Assembly (NCBI GenBank): GCA_045636065.1
Contig: JAZTWW010000015.1
Span: 1-64,000, forward strand
Source: RGIG5050 sp045636065
GTDB taxonomy: Bacteria > Verrucomicrobiota > Kiritimatiellia > RFP12 > UBA1067
Direction of reading: 5' to 3'
Length of the DNA stretch: 64,000 nucleotides
Shown here: piece by piece, positions 47,167 to 55,506 of the stretch
Layout: each line of letters opens with the position of its first letter
How positions within the stretch are numbered: the first letter of the stretch is position 1
Translations under genes and position numbers: made by a program
Notes under the pieces: generated by a model
Database searches by the model: none
What the model saw: the letters and a program-made list of their open reading frames with translations, nothing else
What the model was told of the DNA's origin: nothing

Positions 47167-47195
47167 AGTAAACCAAATTTCGCGGGAAGTTGCAA
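47167..47195 (-). promoter_or_regulatory. Promoter for tgt-yajC (leaderless)
   Basis: On the - strand, TTGCAA (47195-47190), a 17-nt spacer and TTTACT (47172-47167). The start should fall near 47160, about 5 nt before the tgt ATG. No ribosome-binding site fits in that space. Confidence 0.6.
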
Positions 47196-47228
47196 GGGGT
47201 TGCGCAAAATTTTTTTTATTTTCCCCTC

Positions 47229-47257
47229 TTGCCATTTGGACGAATTTAGCGTATTAT
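47229..47257 (+). promoter_or_regulatory. Sigma-70 promoter for the coiled-coil protein operon
   Basis: TTGCCA (47229-47234), a 17-nt spacer and TATTAT (47252-47257). Divergent from the tgt promoter. The start would be near 47264, with a leader of about 63 nt containing an AAGAGGAAG Shine-Dalgarno-like stretch before ATG 47327. Confidence 0.65.
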
Positions 47258-47326
47258 ATACGGTGTCAAAAGACTGTGGCCAGGCTGCGGTCATTCCAGC
47301 GAGAGAAAAAAAGAGGAAGAAACGAC

Positions 47327-48481
47327 ATGAACAAGGTTCTGCACGCGCTAGTACTCATCATTCTTGTCCTTGCGGGCATGGCGGGCTACTATGAGTTCAA
47401 CCTGTTTCAGAAACGTTCGCTGCTGAGCGACAGGAACAAGCAGCTTGAGGAGGCGATCGTCTCCCTGGCGAAGACGTTCGAGGCCGAGGACGCGCAGCCC
47501 AAGGCCGCGCCCGAAGTCCAGAAGGACGTTTCCCCGTGCGAAGCCAAGGAGGTCGATTCCCCTGAAATGGTCGATCTGCTGGAAGGATACGACATGAAGC
47601 TCGAGGAGGCCAACCTCCCGACGCTCGACCTCGACAAGGAAGGCAAGGACGGCAGGGTCCGCCGCCTCCAGCTGAGGAACCATCTTTTCATCGTTGGAGG
47701 AGCGCCCGTCGAGGACGAGGTCACGCCCGGCAAGTTCAAGACGACCGGTGAAGGCACGGCCGACGAGCTTATAGGCGAGATCAGCTCCCGCGCGAAGGAG
47801 CAGCTCACGAAGCTCAACAACACCCGCCGCGCCCTCGCGGAGATGCGCGAGCGCCTCGAGAAGCTCGCCAAGGACCACAACAAGCTCAAGCCCGAGCTCC
47901 GCGCCGAGAAGATCGCGCTCGAGGAGCAGAAGGCCAAGACTGTCGCCGTCGAGGGCGAGAAGGCCCAGCTTGAGGACCGCATCGCAAAGCTCAAGAGCCA
48001 GATCGACGATCTCAACGCCGAGGTGACGAGCCTCAAGGACGAGGTCCAGACCACGAAGGATGAGCTTGAGGCCGCCAAGGAGGAGGCCGAGAGCGAGCGC
48101 GCCAAGTCCGACCAGCTCCAGAAGATGCTCGTCGACATGCGCCAGCAGCAGACCGGTCCCGTCGTCTCCAAGGGTGCGACGAGCGCCGCCAACTTCACGT
48201 ACGGCGAGAAGGGCAGCGTCACGAAGGTCGAGAACGAGATGCTCTGCGCGATCGTCAAGCTCTCCGACGAGGCCCTCACCGAGGTCATCGGCTCCGACCG
48301 CTCCCGTCCGCTTCCCATCCTCGATCTCGCGGTCCTTCGCACGATCGACGGCAGGCGCGAGATGATCGGCAAGATCAGGCTGCGCCAGTGGATCCAGAAC
48401 ACCAGCTACGTGATCTGCGACATCCTGGAGGATTGGAGCCAGGAAGAGATGGAGCCGGGCGATGTCGTCTTTGCGGAATAA
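47327..48481 (+). CDS. Membrane-anchored coiled-coil protein
   Basis: 384 aa. An N-terminal membrane anchor (about 5-23) is followed by a periplasmic region and a long coiled coil (about 150-275, Glu/Lys/Leu heptads such as RRALAEMRERLEKLAKDHNK). The C-terminal domain of about 90 residues includes LCAIVKLSDEALTEVIGSD and a final MEPGDVVFAE, a beta-barrel-like module seen after coiled coils in other PVC envelope proteins. No catalytic motif. A structural or tethering role in the envelope is likely. Overlaps the small lipoprotein gene by 20 nt. Confidence 0.8.
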   Translation: MNKVLHALVLIILVLAGMAGYYEFNLFQKRSLLSDRNKQLEEAIVSLAKTFEAEDAQPKAAPEVQKDVSPCEAKEVDSPEMVDLLEGYDMKLEEANLPTLDLDKEGKDGRVRRLQLRNHLFIVGGAPVEDEVTPGKFKTTGEGTADELIGEISSRAKEQLTKLNNTRRALAEMRERLEKLAKDHNKLKPELRAEKIALEEQKAKTVAVEGEKAQLEDRIAKLKSQIDDLNAEVTSLKDEVQTTKDELEAAKEEAESERAKSDQLQKMLVDMRQQQTGPVVSKGATSAANFTYGEKGSVTKVENEMLCAIVKLSDEALTEVIGSDRSRPLPILDLAVLRTIDGRREMIGKIRLRQWIQNTSYVICDILEDWSQEEMEPGDVVFAE

Positions 48482-48635
48482 CAAAGCCGTCATCCTTCTC
48501 GCAGCGCTTGCAGCCGCGCTCCTCTGCGGCTGCATAGCCGATACCGCGGAGGATTCCGATCTCCCGTGGTCGCAGAACAAGGGCTGGGAGGGCATGATCC
48601 CTCTGCCCACTAACGCGATAAACCAGTATGATTGA
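48462..48635 (+). CDS. Small lipoprotein, 57 aa
   Basis: The ATG at 48462 lies inside the end of the coiled-coil gene, in another frame. It encodes an N-terminal basic stretch (SLRNNK), a hydrophobic core (AVILLAALAAALL) and a lipobox-like LCGC with the lipidated Cys near residue 24. A short mature peptide follows, with DLPWSQNKGWEGM and PTNAINQYD. DLPW...WEG peptides of this kind are seen in small lipoproteins of PVC bacteria (from memory). It also overlaps the RluA-family start by 8 nt, fitting a tight operon. Too short for most automatic gene callers. Confidence 0.75.
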   Translation: MSSLRNNKAVILLAALAAALLCGCIADTAEDSDLPWSQNKGWEGMIPLPTNAINQYD

Positions 48636-49554
48636 GGGAGTCTCGTTCAAGGTTGAAGCGGGCGGCATCCGGTTGGATGCCCCCCTCGCTATGCGCTTCC
48701 CGACCGCCACGCGCCCGTTTGCGCGCGAGGCGTGCGAGGAGGGGCGCGTGAAGGTCAACGGGCGCACAGGCTCGAAGGGCATGAAGCTAAAGGCCGGCGA
48801 TCTCGTCGAGGTGGAGGCGCTTGCGGAGGTCTCGGACAACCGCGTGACTCCGAACCCCCTCGTGAAGGTCCGCTGCATCTTCGAGGACGGCGCCATCCTT
48901 GCCTTCGACAAGCCTGCGGGCATGCCCGTGCAGCCGATAAGGCGCAGTGAGACGGGAACTTTGATGAACGGTGTCGTCGCGAGATGGCCCGAGTGCGCGG
49001 ACGTTGGCGACCAGCCCCTTATGGCCGGGGCCTTGCACAGGATCGACGCCGACACGAGCGGGCTTGTTCTCGCGGCCCGCACCCAGGAGGCCTTCGACGG
49101 CCTGCGCGCGCAGTTCGCCGCGCAGACGGTGGAGAAGAGATACCTCGCGCTCGTCGAGGGGTGCGTCGCCGTGGGCGGGACGCTCGAGAACGAGCTCGTG
49201 CACGACCCGACTCTCCCTTTCTGCAGGATGGTGGACTCCTCGCGCGTCCGCGCCAAGGTGAAGGCCGCGCCCATGCGCGCCGTCACGAACTTCGTCCCGG
49301 TGGCGCACGTGCGGGAGATGAACGAGGAGCGCACGCTCCTTGAAGTGACGATCTTCACCGGCGTCACGCACCAGATAAGGGCGCAGCTCGCCATGGCGGG
49401 CATGCATATCATAAACGACAGGCTCTACGGCGCCTTCGCCATAGAGGGGATGACGGGCCATGCGCTCCATGCGCTGTCGGCGCGGTTTGTCCATCCTCTC
49501 TCGGGTGAGCCGTGCGAGATAAGGACGTCGATGCCCGCCTGGGCGCTCGTCTGA
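48628..49554 (+). CDS. RluA-family pseudouridine synthase
   Basis: Converts specific uridines in rRNA or tRNA to pseudouridine. 308 aa. An N-terminal S4 RNA-binding domain (REACEEGRVKVNGR near 33) precedes the catalytic domain. The catalytic Asp140 lies in HRIDADTSGLVLAA; ILAFDKPAGMPVQP and VEKRYLALV are further family segments, with GVTHQIRAQLA near the C-terminus. The domain layout resembles RluD/RluC, but the exact target uridine cannot be assigned. Confidence 0.93.
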   Translation: MIEGVSFKVEAGGIRLDAPLAMRFPTATRPFAREACEEGRVKVNGRTGSKGMKLKAGDLVEVEALAEVSDNRVTPNPLVKVRCIFEDGAILAFDKPAGMPVQPIRRSETGTLMNGVVARWPECADVGDQPLMAGALHRIDADTSGLVLAARTQEAFDGLRAQFAAQTVEKRYLALVEGCVAVGGTLENELVHDPTLPFCRMVDSSRVRAKVKAAPMRAVTNFVPVAHVREMNEERTLLEVTIFTGVTHQIRAQLAMAGMHIINDRLYGAFAIEGMTGHALHALSARFVHPLSGEPCEIRTSMPAWALV

Positions 49555-49576
49555 GGAAAGGAAAGAAGGTCCTTAA

Positions 49577-49825
49577 ATGGTTCTGGCGGCTGCAAGTGAA
49601 ATGGTGGAGTTCCTGAGGGGGCTCCCGCACGGCGATGTCTGGATATGCGTCCTTGTGGGGCTTGCCGCGTGCATCATTGCCCGCGTCGTCATAAAGCGGA
49701 TATTCCTCATTGTGGTCATCGCGGCCGCCATCGCGGCGTTCGCGTGGTGGGTCTTCTGCTCGGACGGCGAAACGGCGAACGCCATATCGGGCGAGGTGCG
49801 CAACCTTGAGAGGATGGTACGTTGA
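49577..49825 (+). CDS. Small membrane protein
   Basis: 82 aa. Two close hydrophobic segments (about 21-38 and 41-60) are separated by a basic turn (RVVIKR), followed by a short soluble tail. Not recognised. It lies between the RluA-family gene (22 nt) and the flavodoxin gene (20 nt). Confidence 0.6.
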   Translation: MVLAAASEMVEFLRGLPHGDVWICVLVGLAACIIARVVIKRIFLIVVIAAAIAAFAWWVFCSDGETANAISGEVRNLERMVR

Positions 49826-49845
49826 TTTTGAAAGGAGAAGGTGAA

Positions 49846-50355
49846 ATGAATAAGACATCAATTGCCGTCGTATACCATTCATGGAGCGGCGACGGCAACA
49901 CGCGTTTTGCGGCCGAGACGATAGCCAGGGCCGCAGAGGCGGACCTGTTCGAGATAAAGCCGGAAACGCCTTATCCGAACAACTATTCGAAATGCTGCGA
50001 CGAGGCGAAGCCTGAGTGCTACGGAAAGGCCCTGCGTCCGGTGAAGCCCATCGAGGGGTTCGATCCCGCCAGGTACGACGTCATATTCGTCGGTACGCCG
50101 AACTGGTGGGGGACGATGTCCCCGCCCGTGAGGTCCTGGGTGGCCGCGAACGCCGCCGCGCTCAAGGGCAAGACGCTCGCCATATTCCAGACGAACGGCG
50201 GCGGCGGTCTCCAGCGCACGGGAAGGGAGTTCGCGGAGATGCTCCCCGAGTCGACGATACTCGACCCGAGGGCGTTCCCCGGCGCATCCGTAAGGCAGTC
50301 CGTGGCGGCGTTGGAGGCGTTCGTCTTTGAGCGCCTTGACGGAGAGCAGCGCTGA
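49846..50355 (+). CDS. Flavodoxin family protein
   Basis: A 169-aa single-domain FMN-binding protein of the longer Flavodoxin_4 type. The phosphate-binding loop is YHSWSGDGNTRFAAE near residue 9; GTPNWWGTMSPPVRSW near 85 and QTNGGGGLQRTG near 120 are the other FMN-contacting loops. Usually an electron carrier or quinone/flavin reductase partner. The ATG at 49846 has AGGAGAAGG upstream. Its stop directly adjoins the next start. Confidence 0.88.
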   Translation: MNKTSIAVVYHSWSGDGNTRFAAETIARAAEADLFEIKPETPYPNNYSKCCDEAKPECYGKALRPVKPIEGFDPARYDVIFVGTPNWWGTMSPPVRSWVAANAAALKGKTLAIFQTNGGGGLQRTGREFAEMLPESTILDPRAFPGASVRQSVAALEAFVFERLDGEQR

Positions 50356-51708
50356 ATGGGCTTCTGCAAAGCCTATGACATGAGAGGCACGTACGGTTCC
50401 GATTTCGATCTCGGAACCGTAAGGGCCGTAGGCCGCGCCATCCCCGGGTTTCTCGGGGCGAAGCGCGTTCTCGTCGGCCGCGACGCGAGGCTCACTTCGC
50501 CCGCAGTCGCGGCGGCTCTCGTAGGCGGGCTTGAAGAGGCGGGGGCCAAAGTCGATTACATGGGGCCTTGCACGACGCCGATGGTCTACTTCTTCACGGC
50601 CGAGGACGGATACGATGCAAGCGTGATGATTACGGCGAGCCACAATCCCCCTGGGGACAACGGCCTCAAGGTGAGCTCCAAGGGGGCGCTGCCTGTCGCC
50701 GGGACGGTCTTCAGCGAAGTGTGCGCATCTGCGGCCTCCGGGACCGGGGCTCTGCCTGACATCCATCCTGCCCCGATTGCAGACGATCCCGGGGAACGGT
50801 TCCTCGCGAGGTACTTGTCGTGGCTCAAGTCGCAGCGGGGGGCCTTCGACCCTTCGGCGACGAAGCTCAAGTTCGCGGTCGACTGCTCCGACGGCATGGC
50901 CGGGCTTTTCGCCCGCGAGCTCTTCGGCGGCAATGTCGTATATCTCAACGATGTTCCGGACGGCCGCTTTCCGCACCATTCGCCGAACCCGCTTGAGGCC
51001 AAGGCCAGGGAGCAGGTTTCGAGGACCGTCCGCGAAAATGGTCTTGATTTCGGCTTCATATTCGACGGCGACGCCGACAGGGTGATGGTCGTAGACGGCA
51101 AGGGGGAGTTCATCCAGCCCGACTATCTCATACCTGTCATCGCATCGACGTTCGACGAGCCTGGAGCCAAGGTGATACACGATGTGAGAACGAGCCGCGG
51201 CGCCATCGAGGCGATACGCGAAGGCGGCAAGAGGCCTCTCATGGGCAAGGTGGGACATGCTTTCGCCAAGGTGCTTTTGAGGGAAAGCCACGCCGTATGC
51301 GGAGGCGAGCTGGCCGGCCACTACTATTTCCGAGACTTCCATTTCTGCGACAGCGCGGCGTTCGCCGCCTTGAGGATGCTTTCGGCCTTCGAGGGCTTCA
51401 AGGCAGCCGGGCTCGACATCCACTCGGCGCTAAAGCCCGTCATGGGCCGCTACGCCAACAGCGGCGAGATGAACTTCAAGGTCGCCGACAAGGCCGCGGC
51501 GACAAGGCGGGCGATTGAAGCTGCGTCCTCGTTCGGCAGGGAGATGGGCCGCGAAACGATGGACGGCGTGAGGCTCGAGTTCGAGGAAGGGTGGGTTTCC
51601 ATAAGGGATAGCAACACCGAGCCGTATCTGCGGCTCATCGTCGAATGCGACAGCTTGGGGAGGCTTGAAGCATGGCGCTCGAAGCTCGTCGCCGCGATCA
51701 AGGGATGA
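50356..51708 (+). CDS. Phosphomannomutase/phosphoglucomutase
   Basis: Interconverts hexose 6- and 1-phosphates for sugar-nucleotide and envelope polysaccharide synthesis. 450 aa, four-domain alpha-D-phosphohexomutase fold. Ser95 in TASHNPPG is the phosphorylated residue; the Mg loop is FDGDADRVM near 237; the sugar-specificity loop is CGGELAGHYYF near 315; the phosphate loop is RDSNTEPYLR near the C-terminus. It resembles ManB/AlgC (GEMSGH-type), so mannose or glucose phosphates are likely substrates. Confidence 0.9.
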   Translation: MGFCKAYDMRGTYGSDFDLGTVRAVGRAIPGFLGAKRVLVGRDARLTSPAVAAALVGGLEEAGAKVDYMGPCTTPMVYFFTAEDGYDASVMITASHNPPGDNGLKVSSKGALPVAGTVFSEVCASAASGTGALPDIHPAPIADDPGERFLARYLSWLKSQRGAFDPSATKLKFAVDCSDGMAGLFARELFGGNVVYLNDVPDGRFPHHSPNPLEAKAREQVSRTVRENGLDFGFIFDGDADRVMVVDGKGEFIQPDYLIPVIASTFDEPGAKVIHDVRTSRGAIEAIREGGKRPLMGKVGHAFAKVLLRESHAVCGGELAGHYYFRDFHFCDSAAFAALRMLSAFEGFKAAGLDIHSALKPVMGRYANSGEMNFKVADKAAATRRAIEAASSFGREMGRETMDGVRLEFEEGWVSIRDSNTEPYLRLIVECDSLGRLEAWRSKLVAAIKG

Positions 51709-51734
51709 GCCCGCCGCGAGGAGCGAATTTCCGC

Positions 51735-51763
51735 TTGCTTTTTGCACCGGATTGTGAGATAAT
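51735..51763 (+). promoter_or_regulatory. Promoter for pcnB (leaderless)
   Basis: TTGCTT (51735-51740), a 17-nt spacer and GATAAT (51758-51763). Transcription should start near 51770, only about 5 nt before the ATG at 51775, and no Shine-Dalgarno is present. Confidence 0.6.
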
Positions 51764-51774
51764 ATCCGCTATTC

Positions 51775-53043
51775 ATGTTTGATTTTCTGGCTAAAAAGTT
51801 TTCAAAGAGGCGCGCGCCCGTGGTGTACGAGCGCGCCAGCCATTGCATATCCCGCCAGAACATAGATCCCGACGCCTTGAAGGTGCTATACCGCCTCTCG
51901 CATCTAGGGTACACGGCGTACCTCGTGGGCGGGGGCGTGAGGGATCTCCTTCTTGGGCGCGCCCCGAAGGATTTCGACGTCGGCACGAGCGCCCAGCCCA
52001 TAGAGGTCAAGAGGGCTTTCCACAACTGCTTCCTGATCGGCCGCCGCTTCAGGCTCGCGCACGTCAAGTTCGGCTCCAAGGTGATAGAGACGGCCACTTT
52101 CCGCCGCGATTCGCAGACCGTCGGCGAGATAATCGAGCACGCGGCCGAAGGCCCGTTCGAGGACAACAGCTGGGGTACGCCCGAGACTGACGCCTTCCGG
52201 CGCGACTTCACGGTGAACGGCCTCTTCTACGACATCAACACCTTCGCCGTGATCGACTGGGTGGGCGGCATGGAGGATCTCAAGAAGAGGCTCATCCGCT
52301 CCATCGGCGATCCGATGATCCGCTTCCGCGAGGACCCCGTTAGGATGATGCGGGCGATCAAGTTCTCGAGCCGTCTCGGCTTCAAGATAGAGAAGGGCAC
52401 CGAGAAGGCGATCCGCAAGCTCCACGGCTGCATACTCTCGGCGAGCGTGCCGCGCCTCTGCGAGGAGGTCTACCGCCTCTTCGGCAACGGCACCTCGGAG
52501 AAGGCTTTCCGTATGATGTGGGAGATGGGGCTTCTCGGCGATCTCATACCCGAGCTCGCGGCCTTCATCGACATGGACGGCGGCGCCGAGAGCGAGACGT
52601 GGAAGTATCTCGCCGTCCTGGACCGCTACGAGAGCGTCATGAAGGAGCGCGGCATCGAGGTGTCGAACGCCTTGAGGACGGCCGTGTTGATGGTGGCGTT
52701 CTCCCGCACGGCCGGCGCAAGGGCGGCGGTCGGGGCGATGAGCGCGCACCTTAAGATCCCGCGCCTCGTGTACTTCACCGCAGTCTCGATGATCGAAAGC
52801 GAGAAGCGCCTCAAGGTAAGCCCCGCAAAGGGCAAGCGCAAGCTCGCGTACAGCCCAGGCTTCGCGGATCTCCTCGATTTCTCAAGGATAGTCGCCCGCG
52901 CCGAAGGTGCGGGCGAGACTACTCTCGACGAGTGGGAGGCGCTCGCCAGGGAGGTCACGGTTTCCAAACAAAAAGGCAAACAGCAGGATCCCGGCCAGGC
53001 CGGATCCCAGATGCAAAGAACAACAAGGCAAAGAAAACAATGA
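51775..53043 (+). CDS. pcnB: Poly(A) polymerase / CCA-adding-type nucleotidyltransferase (PcnB-like)
   Basis: 422 aa. The class II nucleotidyltransferase head has YLVGGGVRDLLLG near 44 and the metal-binding KDFDVGTSA; RFRLAHVKFG and RRDFTVNGLFYD complete it. The RNA-binding neck/body includes EDPVRMMRAIKFSSRLGFKI. The N-terminal ISRQNIDPDALKVLYRL is typical of PcnB poly(A) polymerases rather than tRNA CCA enzymes. 3' polyadenylation would promote RNA decay. A CCA-adding role cannot be fully excluded. The Gln/Lys-rich C-terminal tail is variable. Confidence 0.9.
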   Translation: MFDFLAKKFSKRRAPVVYERASHCISRQNIDPDALKVLYRLSHLGYTAYLVGGGVRDLLLGRAPKDFDVGTSAQPIEVKRAFHNCFLIGRRFRLAHVKFGSKVIETATFRRDSQTVGEIIEHAAEGPFEDNSWGTPETDAFRRDFTVNGLFYDINTFAVIDWVGGMEDLKKRLIRSIGDPMIRFREDPVRMMRAIKFSSRLGFKIEKGTEKAIRKLHGCILSASVPRLCEEVYRLFGNGTSEKAFRMMWEMGLLGDLIPELAAFIDMDGGAESETWKYLAVLDRYESVMKERGIEVSNALRTAVLMVAFSRTAGARAAVGAMSAHLKIPRLVYFTAVSMIESEKRLKVSPAKGKRKLAYSPGFADLLDFSRIVARAEGAGETTLDEWEALAREVTVSKQKGKQQDPGQAGSQMQRTTRQRKQ

Positions 53044-54059
53044 GCAAGAAAGAAACTCTCCCGAACGAGGAACTGCCCGCGATCGTAAAGGCCGCGCCTG
53101 AGCTGCTGCCCGTGTACGACTGGTGGGTCAAGGAAGGGAAGAAGACTCTTACATACGTGGCTGTGGCCGCTGCGATCGCGCTCGCGTACGTGTACGGCAG
53201 GAACTACATGCGTTCGCGCGAGGCGAAGGCTTCTGCGGCGCTCGTAAGGCTTTCGACGCCGGTGCGCGTAGAGAACGAAGGCGTCACCGCCGCCGACTGC
53301 GCCGAGGCCGCCGCCAAGTACAGCTCGTCCAACGTCGGATACGCCCTCAAGCTCAGGCTTGCAAAGCGCCTCTACGAGGAGCGCAGCTTTGAGGAGGCCC
53401 TCAAGGAGTACGAGGGTCTTTCCGGCAAGGTCGCCGCATCCGATCCTTTCTACGGCTTCGCGGAGATGGGCCGCGCATATTCGCTTGAGGCCCTCGGCCG
53501 CTACGGCGAGGCCAGGGAGGCCTTCGATGCCGTCGCCGCCGACGAGGAAGCCGGCGTATTCAAGAACGAGGCTCGCGTCTCGGCACTTCGCGCAGCCGCT
53601 CTCGGCGGCGACAGGGATGGCGCTCTCGCCGGTCTCGCCGCGCTCAAGGAAGGCGCGGACGACGACTTCAAGGATGCCGTCGAGGCCGCGGAAAGGCTTG
53701 TAAAGTCATACGATCCCGAAATTGCCGGCTTCGCCGGGCGCATCGCCGATACCGATCCGCTCTCGCAGTACGAGGCGGCGGCCAAGGCCCTCGCCGACGA
53801 GGATGCGTCAAAGCCCGAGGCTATCCCGGAGGCGACGATCCCCGAAGCGATCCCCGAGGCAACGATTCCCGAGGCCACAATCCCCGAGGCAACCCCGGAG
53901 CCCGCTCCCGCACCTGAGACGCCTGCCGCAGAGCCTGCGCCCGAGGCGCCAGCTCCCGAGGCCGCCCCTGAGCCCGCTCCTGCCCCGGAGGCTCCTGCCG
54001 CAGAGCCTGCTCCGGAAGCTCCCGCCCCCGAGGCTCCTGCGGCCCCCGCAGCCGAGTGA
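53040..54059 (+). CDS. Membrane-anchored TPR protein with Pro/Ala/Glu tail
   Basis: 339 aa, starting on an ATGA overlap with pcnB. One membrane segment (about 35-54) follows DWWVKEGKKTLTY, as in YfgM-like and Tol-Pal-associated proteins. TPR-type helix pairs fill about 75-250 (ALKLRLAKRLYEERSFEEAL). The last 85 residues are imperfect repeats of PEATIPEA and APEAPAPEA, a flexible spacer probably crossing the periplasm or cell wall. YfgM homologues act as ancillary SecYEG partners; the tail is unusual for them. Confidence 0.75.
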   Translation: MSKKETLPNEELPAIVKAAPELLPVYDWWVKEGKKTLTYVAVAAAIALAYVYGRNYMRSREAKASAALVRLSTPVRVENEGVTAADCAEAAAKYSSSNVGYALKLRLAKRLYEERSFEEALKEYEGLSGKVAASDPFYGFAEMGRAYSLEALGRYGEAREAFDAVAADEEAGVFKNEARVSALRAAALGGDRDGALAGLAALKEGADDDFKDAVEAAERLVKSYDPEIAGFAGRIADTDPLSQYEAAAKALADEDASKPEAIPEATIPEAIPEATIPEATIPEATPEPAPAPETPAAEPAPEAPAPEAAPEPAPAPEAPAAEPAPEAPAPEAPAAPAAE

Positions 54060-54065
54060 GCGGCA

Positions 54066-54071
54066 TATAAT
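54066..54071 (+). promoter_or_regulatory. Possible -10 box for gdhA
   Basis: A perfect TATAAT without a recognisable -35. Start near 54078. A CCTGA/TCAGG hairpin (54089-54102) covers the region just before the gdhA ribosome site. Confidence 0.45.
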
Positions 54072-54110
54072 GCGACTTTGAAATAAAACCTGAAAGGTCA
54101 GGAACGGAAA

Positions 54111-55478
54111 ATGAGTGAATATGTTGATCGCGTCCTTAAGGAAACGGTCGCGAAGAACCCGAACCAGCCCGAATTCATCCAGGCGGTGGAGGAAGTCCTT
54201 ACGACTCTCGATCCCGTCCTTGCGGCGAATCCGCAGTACGAGGAGAACGCGATCCTCGAACGCATGGTCGAACCCGAGCGCGTAGTAATGTTCCGCGTCC
54301 CGTGGGTTGACGACAAGGGCTTCGTCCACGTCAACAGGGGCTACCGCGTTCAGTACAACAGCGCCATCGGCCCGTACAAGGGCGGCCTCAGGTTCGACCC
54401 GACGGTCAACCTCTCGGTCCTCAAGTTCCTCGGCTTCGAGCAGGTCTTCAAGAACAGCCTTACGACTCTGCCCATGGGCGGCGGCAAGGGCGGCAGCGAC
54501 TTCAACCCGAAGTCCGCTCCGCACACCCCCGGCAAGCGCTGCAGCGACGCCGAGGTGATGCGCTTCTGCCAGAGCTTCATGACCGAGCTTTTCCGCCACA
54601 TAGGCGCCGACACCGACGTCCCCGCAGGTGACATGAACGTCGGCGGCCGCGAGATCGGCTATCTCTTCGGCCAGTACAAGCGCATGGCCAACGAGTGGAC
54701 CGGCGTTCTCACGGGCAAGGGCCTCAGCTACGGCGGCTCTCTTATCCGTCCCGAGGCGACGGGCTACGGCGACGTCTACTTCGCCGAAAACATGCTCGCC
54801 GTCCGCAACGAGACGTTTGACGGGAAGACGTGCGTGGTGTCCGGCTCGGGCAACGTCGCGAGCTATGCCGCCAAGAAGCTCCTCCAGCTCGGCGCAAAGG
54901 TCGTGACGCTCTCCGACAGGAGCGGAACGGTGTACAAGCCCGAAGGCTTCACGATGGACGACATCGCCGGCATCATGGATCTCAAGACCGTCAAGCGCGG
55001 CGAGCTTTCCGAGTTCGCGATAGGCAGCTCCAAGTTCATCCCTGGCGCGAACCCCTGGCAGATCGCCGAGAAGATCGATGCGGCATTCCCGTGCTCGCGC
55101 CAGAACGAGCTCGACGGCGAGGACGCGGCATACCTGCTCAAGCACGGCTGCAGGCTCGTCGCCGAAGGCGCGAACATGCCCTCCACCCCCGAAGCCATCG
55201 CTCAGTTCGTCGAGTCGAAGATCATGTACGCCCCCGGCAAGGCCTCGAACGCAGGCGGTGTCGCGACGAGCGGCCTTGAAATGAGCCAGAACTCCGAGCG
55301 CATCGCCTGGACGAGCGAGGAGGTCGATTCCAAGCTCAGGAGGATCATGAAGGCGATCCACGACAACGCGTGGGAGGCAGCTGCAAAGTACGGCAAGGAA
55401 GGGAACTACGTTGTGGGCGCGAACATAGCCGGCTTCACCAAGGTGGCCGACGCGATGGTCGCGCAGGGCGTCTGCTGA
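54111..55478 (+). CDS. gdhA: NADP-type glutamate dehydrogenase
   Basis: Aminates 2-oxoglutarate to glutamate, the main ammonia-assimilation route in many anaerobic gut bacteria. 455 aa, the long hexameric class. GGLRFDPTVNLSVLKFLGFEQ near 84, the catalytic-lysine motif PMGGGKGGSDF near 122, GREIGYLFGQYKR and the dinucleotide-binding VSGSGNVA near 243 are clear. NAGGVATSGLEMSQNS near 379 marks the substrate pocket. NADP preference is inferred from subclass. Confidence 0.95.
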   Translation: MSEYVDRVLKETVAKNPNQPEFIQAVEEVLTTLDPVLAANPQYEENAILERMVEPERVVMFRVPWVDDKGFVHVNRGYRVQYNSAIGPYKGGLRFDPTVNLSVLKFLGFEQVFKNSLTTLPMGGGKGGSDFNPKSAPHTPGKRCSDAEVMRFCQSFMTELFRHIGADTDVPAGDMNVGGREIGYLFGQYKRMANEWTGVLTGKGLSYGGSLIRPEATGYGDVYFAENMLAVRNETFDGKTCVVSGSGNVASYAAKKLLQLGAKVVTLSDRSGTVYKPEGFTMDDIAGIMDLKTVKRGELSEFAIGSSKFIPGANPWQIAEKIDAAFPCSRQNELDGEDAAYLLKHGCRLVAEGANMPSTPEAIAQFVESKIMYAPGKASNAGGVATSGLEMSQNSERIAWTSEEVDSKLRRIMKAIHDNAWEAAAKYGKEGNYVVGANIAGFTKVADAMVAQGVC

Positions 55479-55506
55479 AAAGGCGTCAAAGAGAAGGAGT
55501 GGGCAC

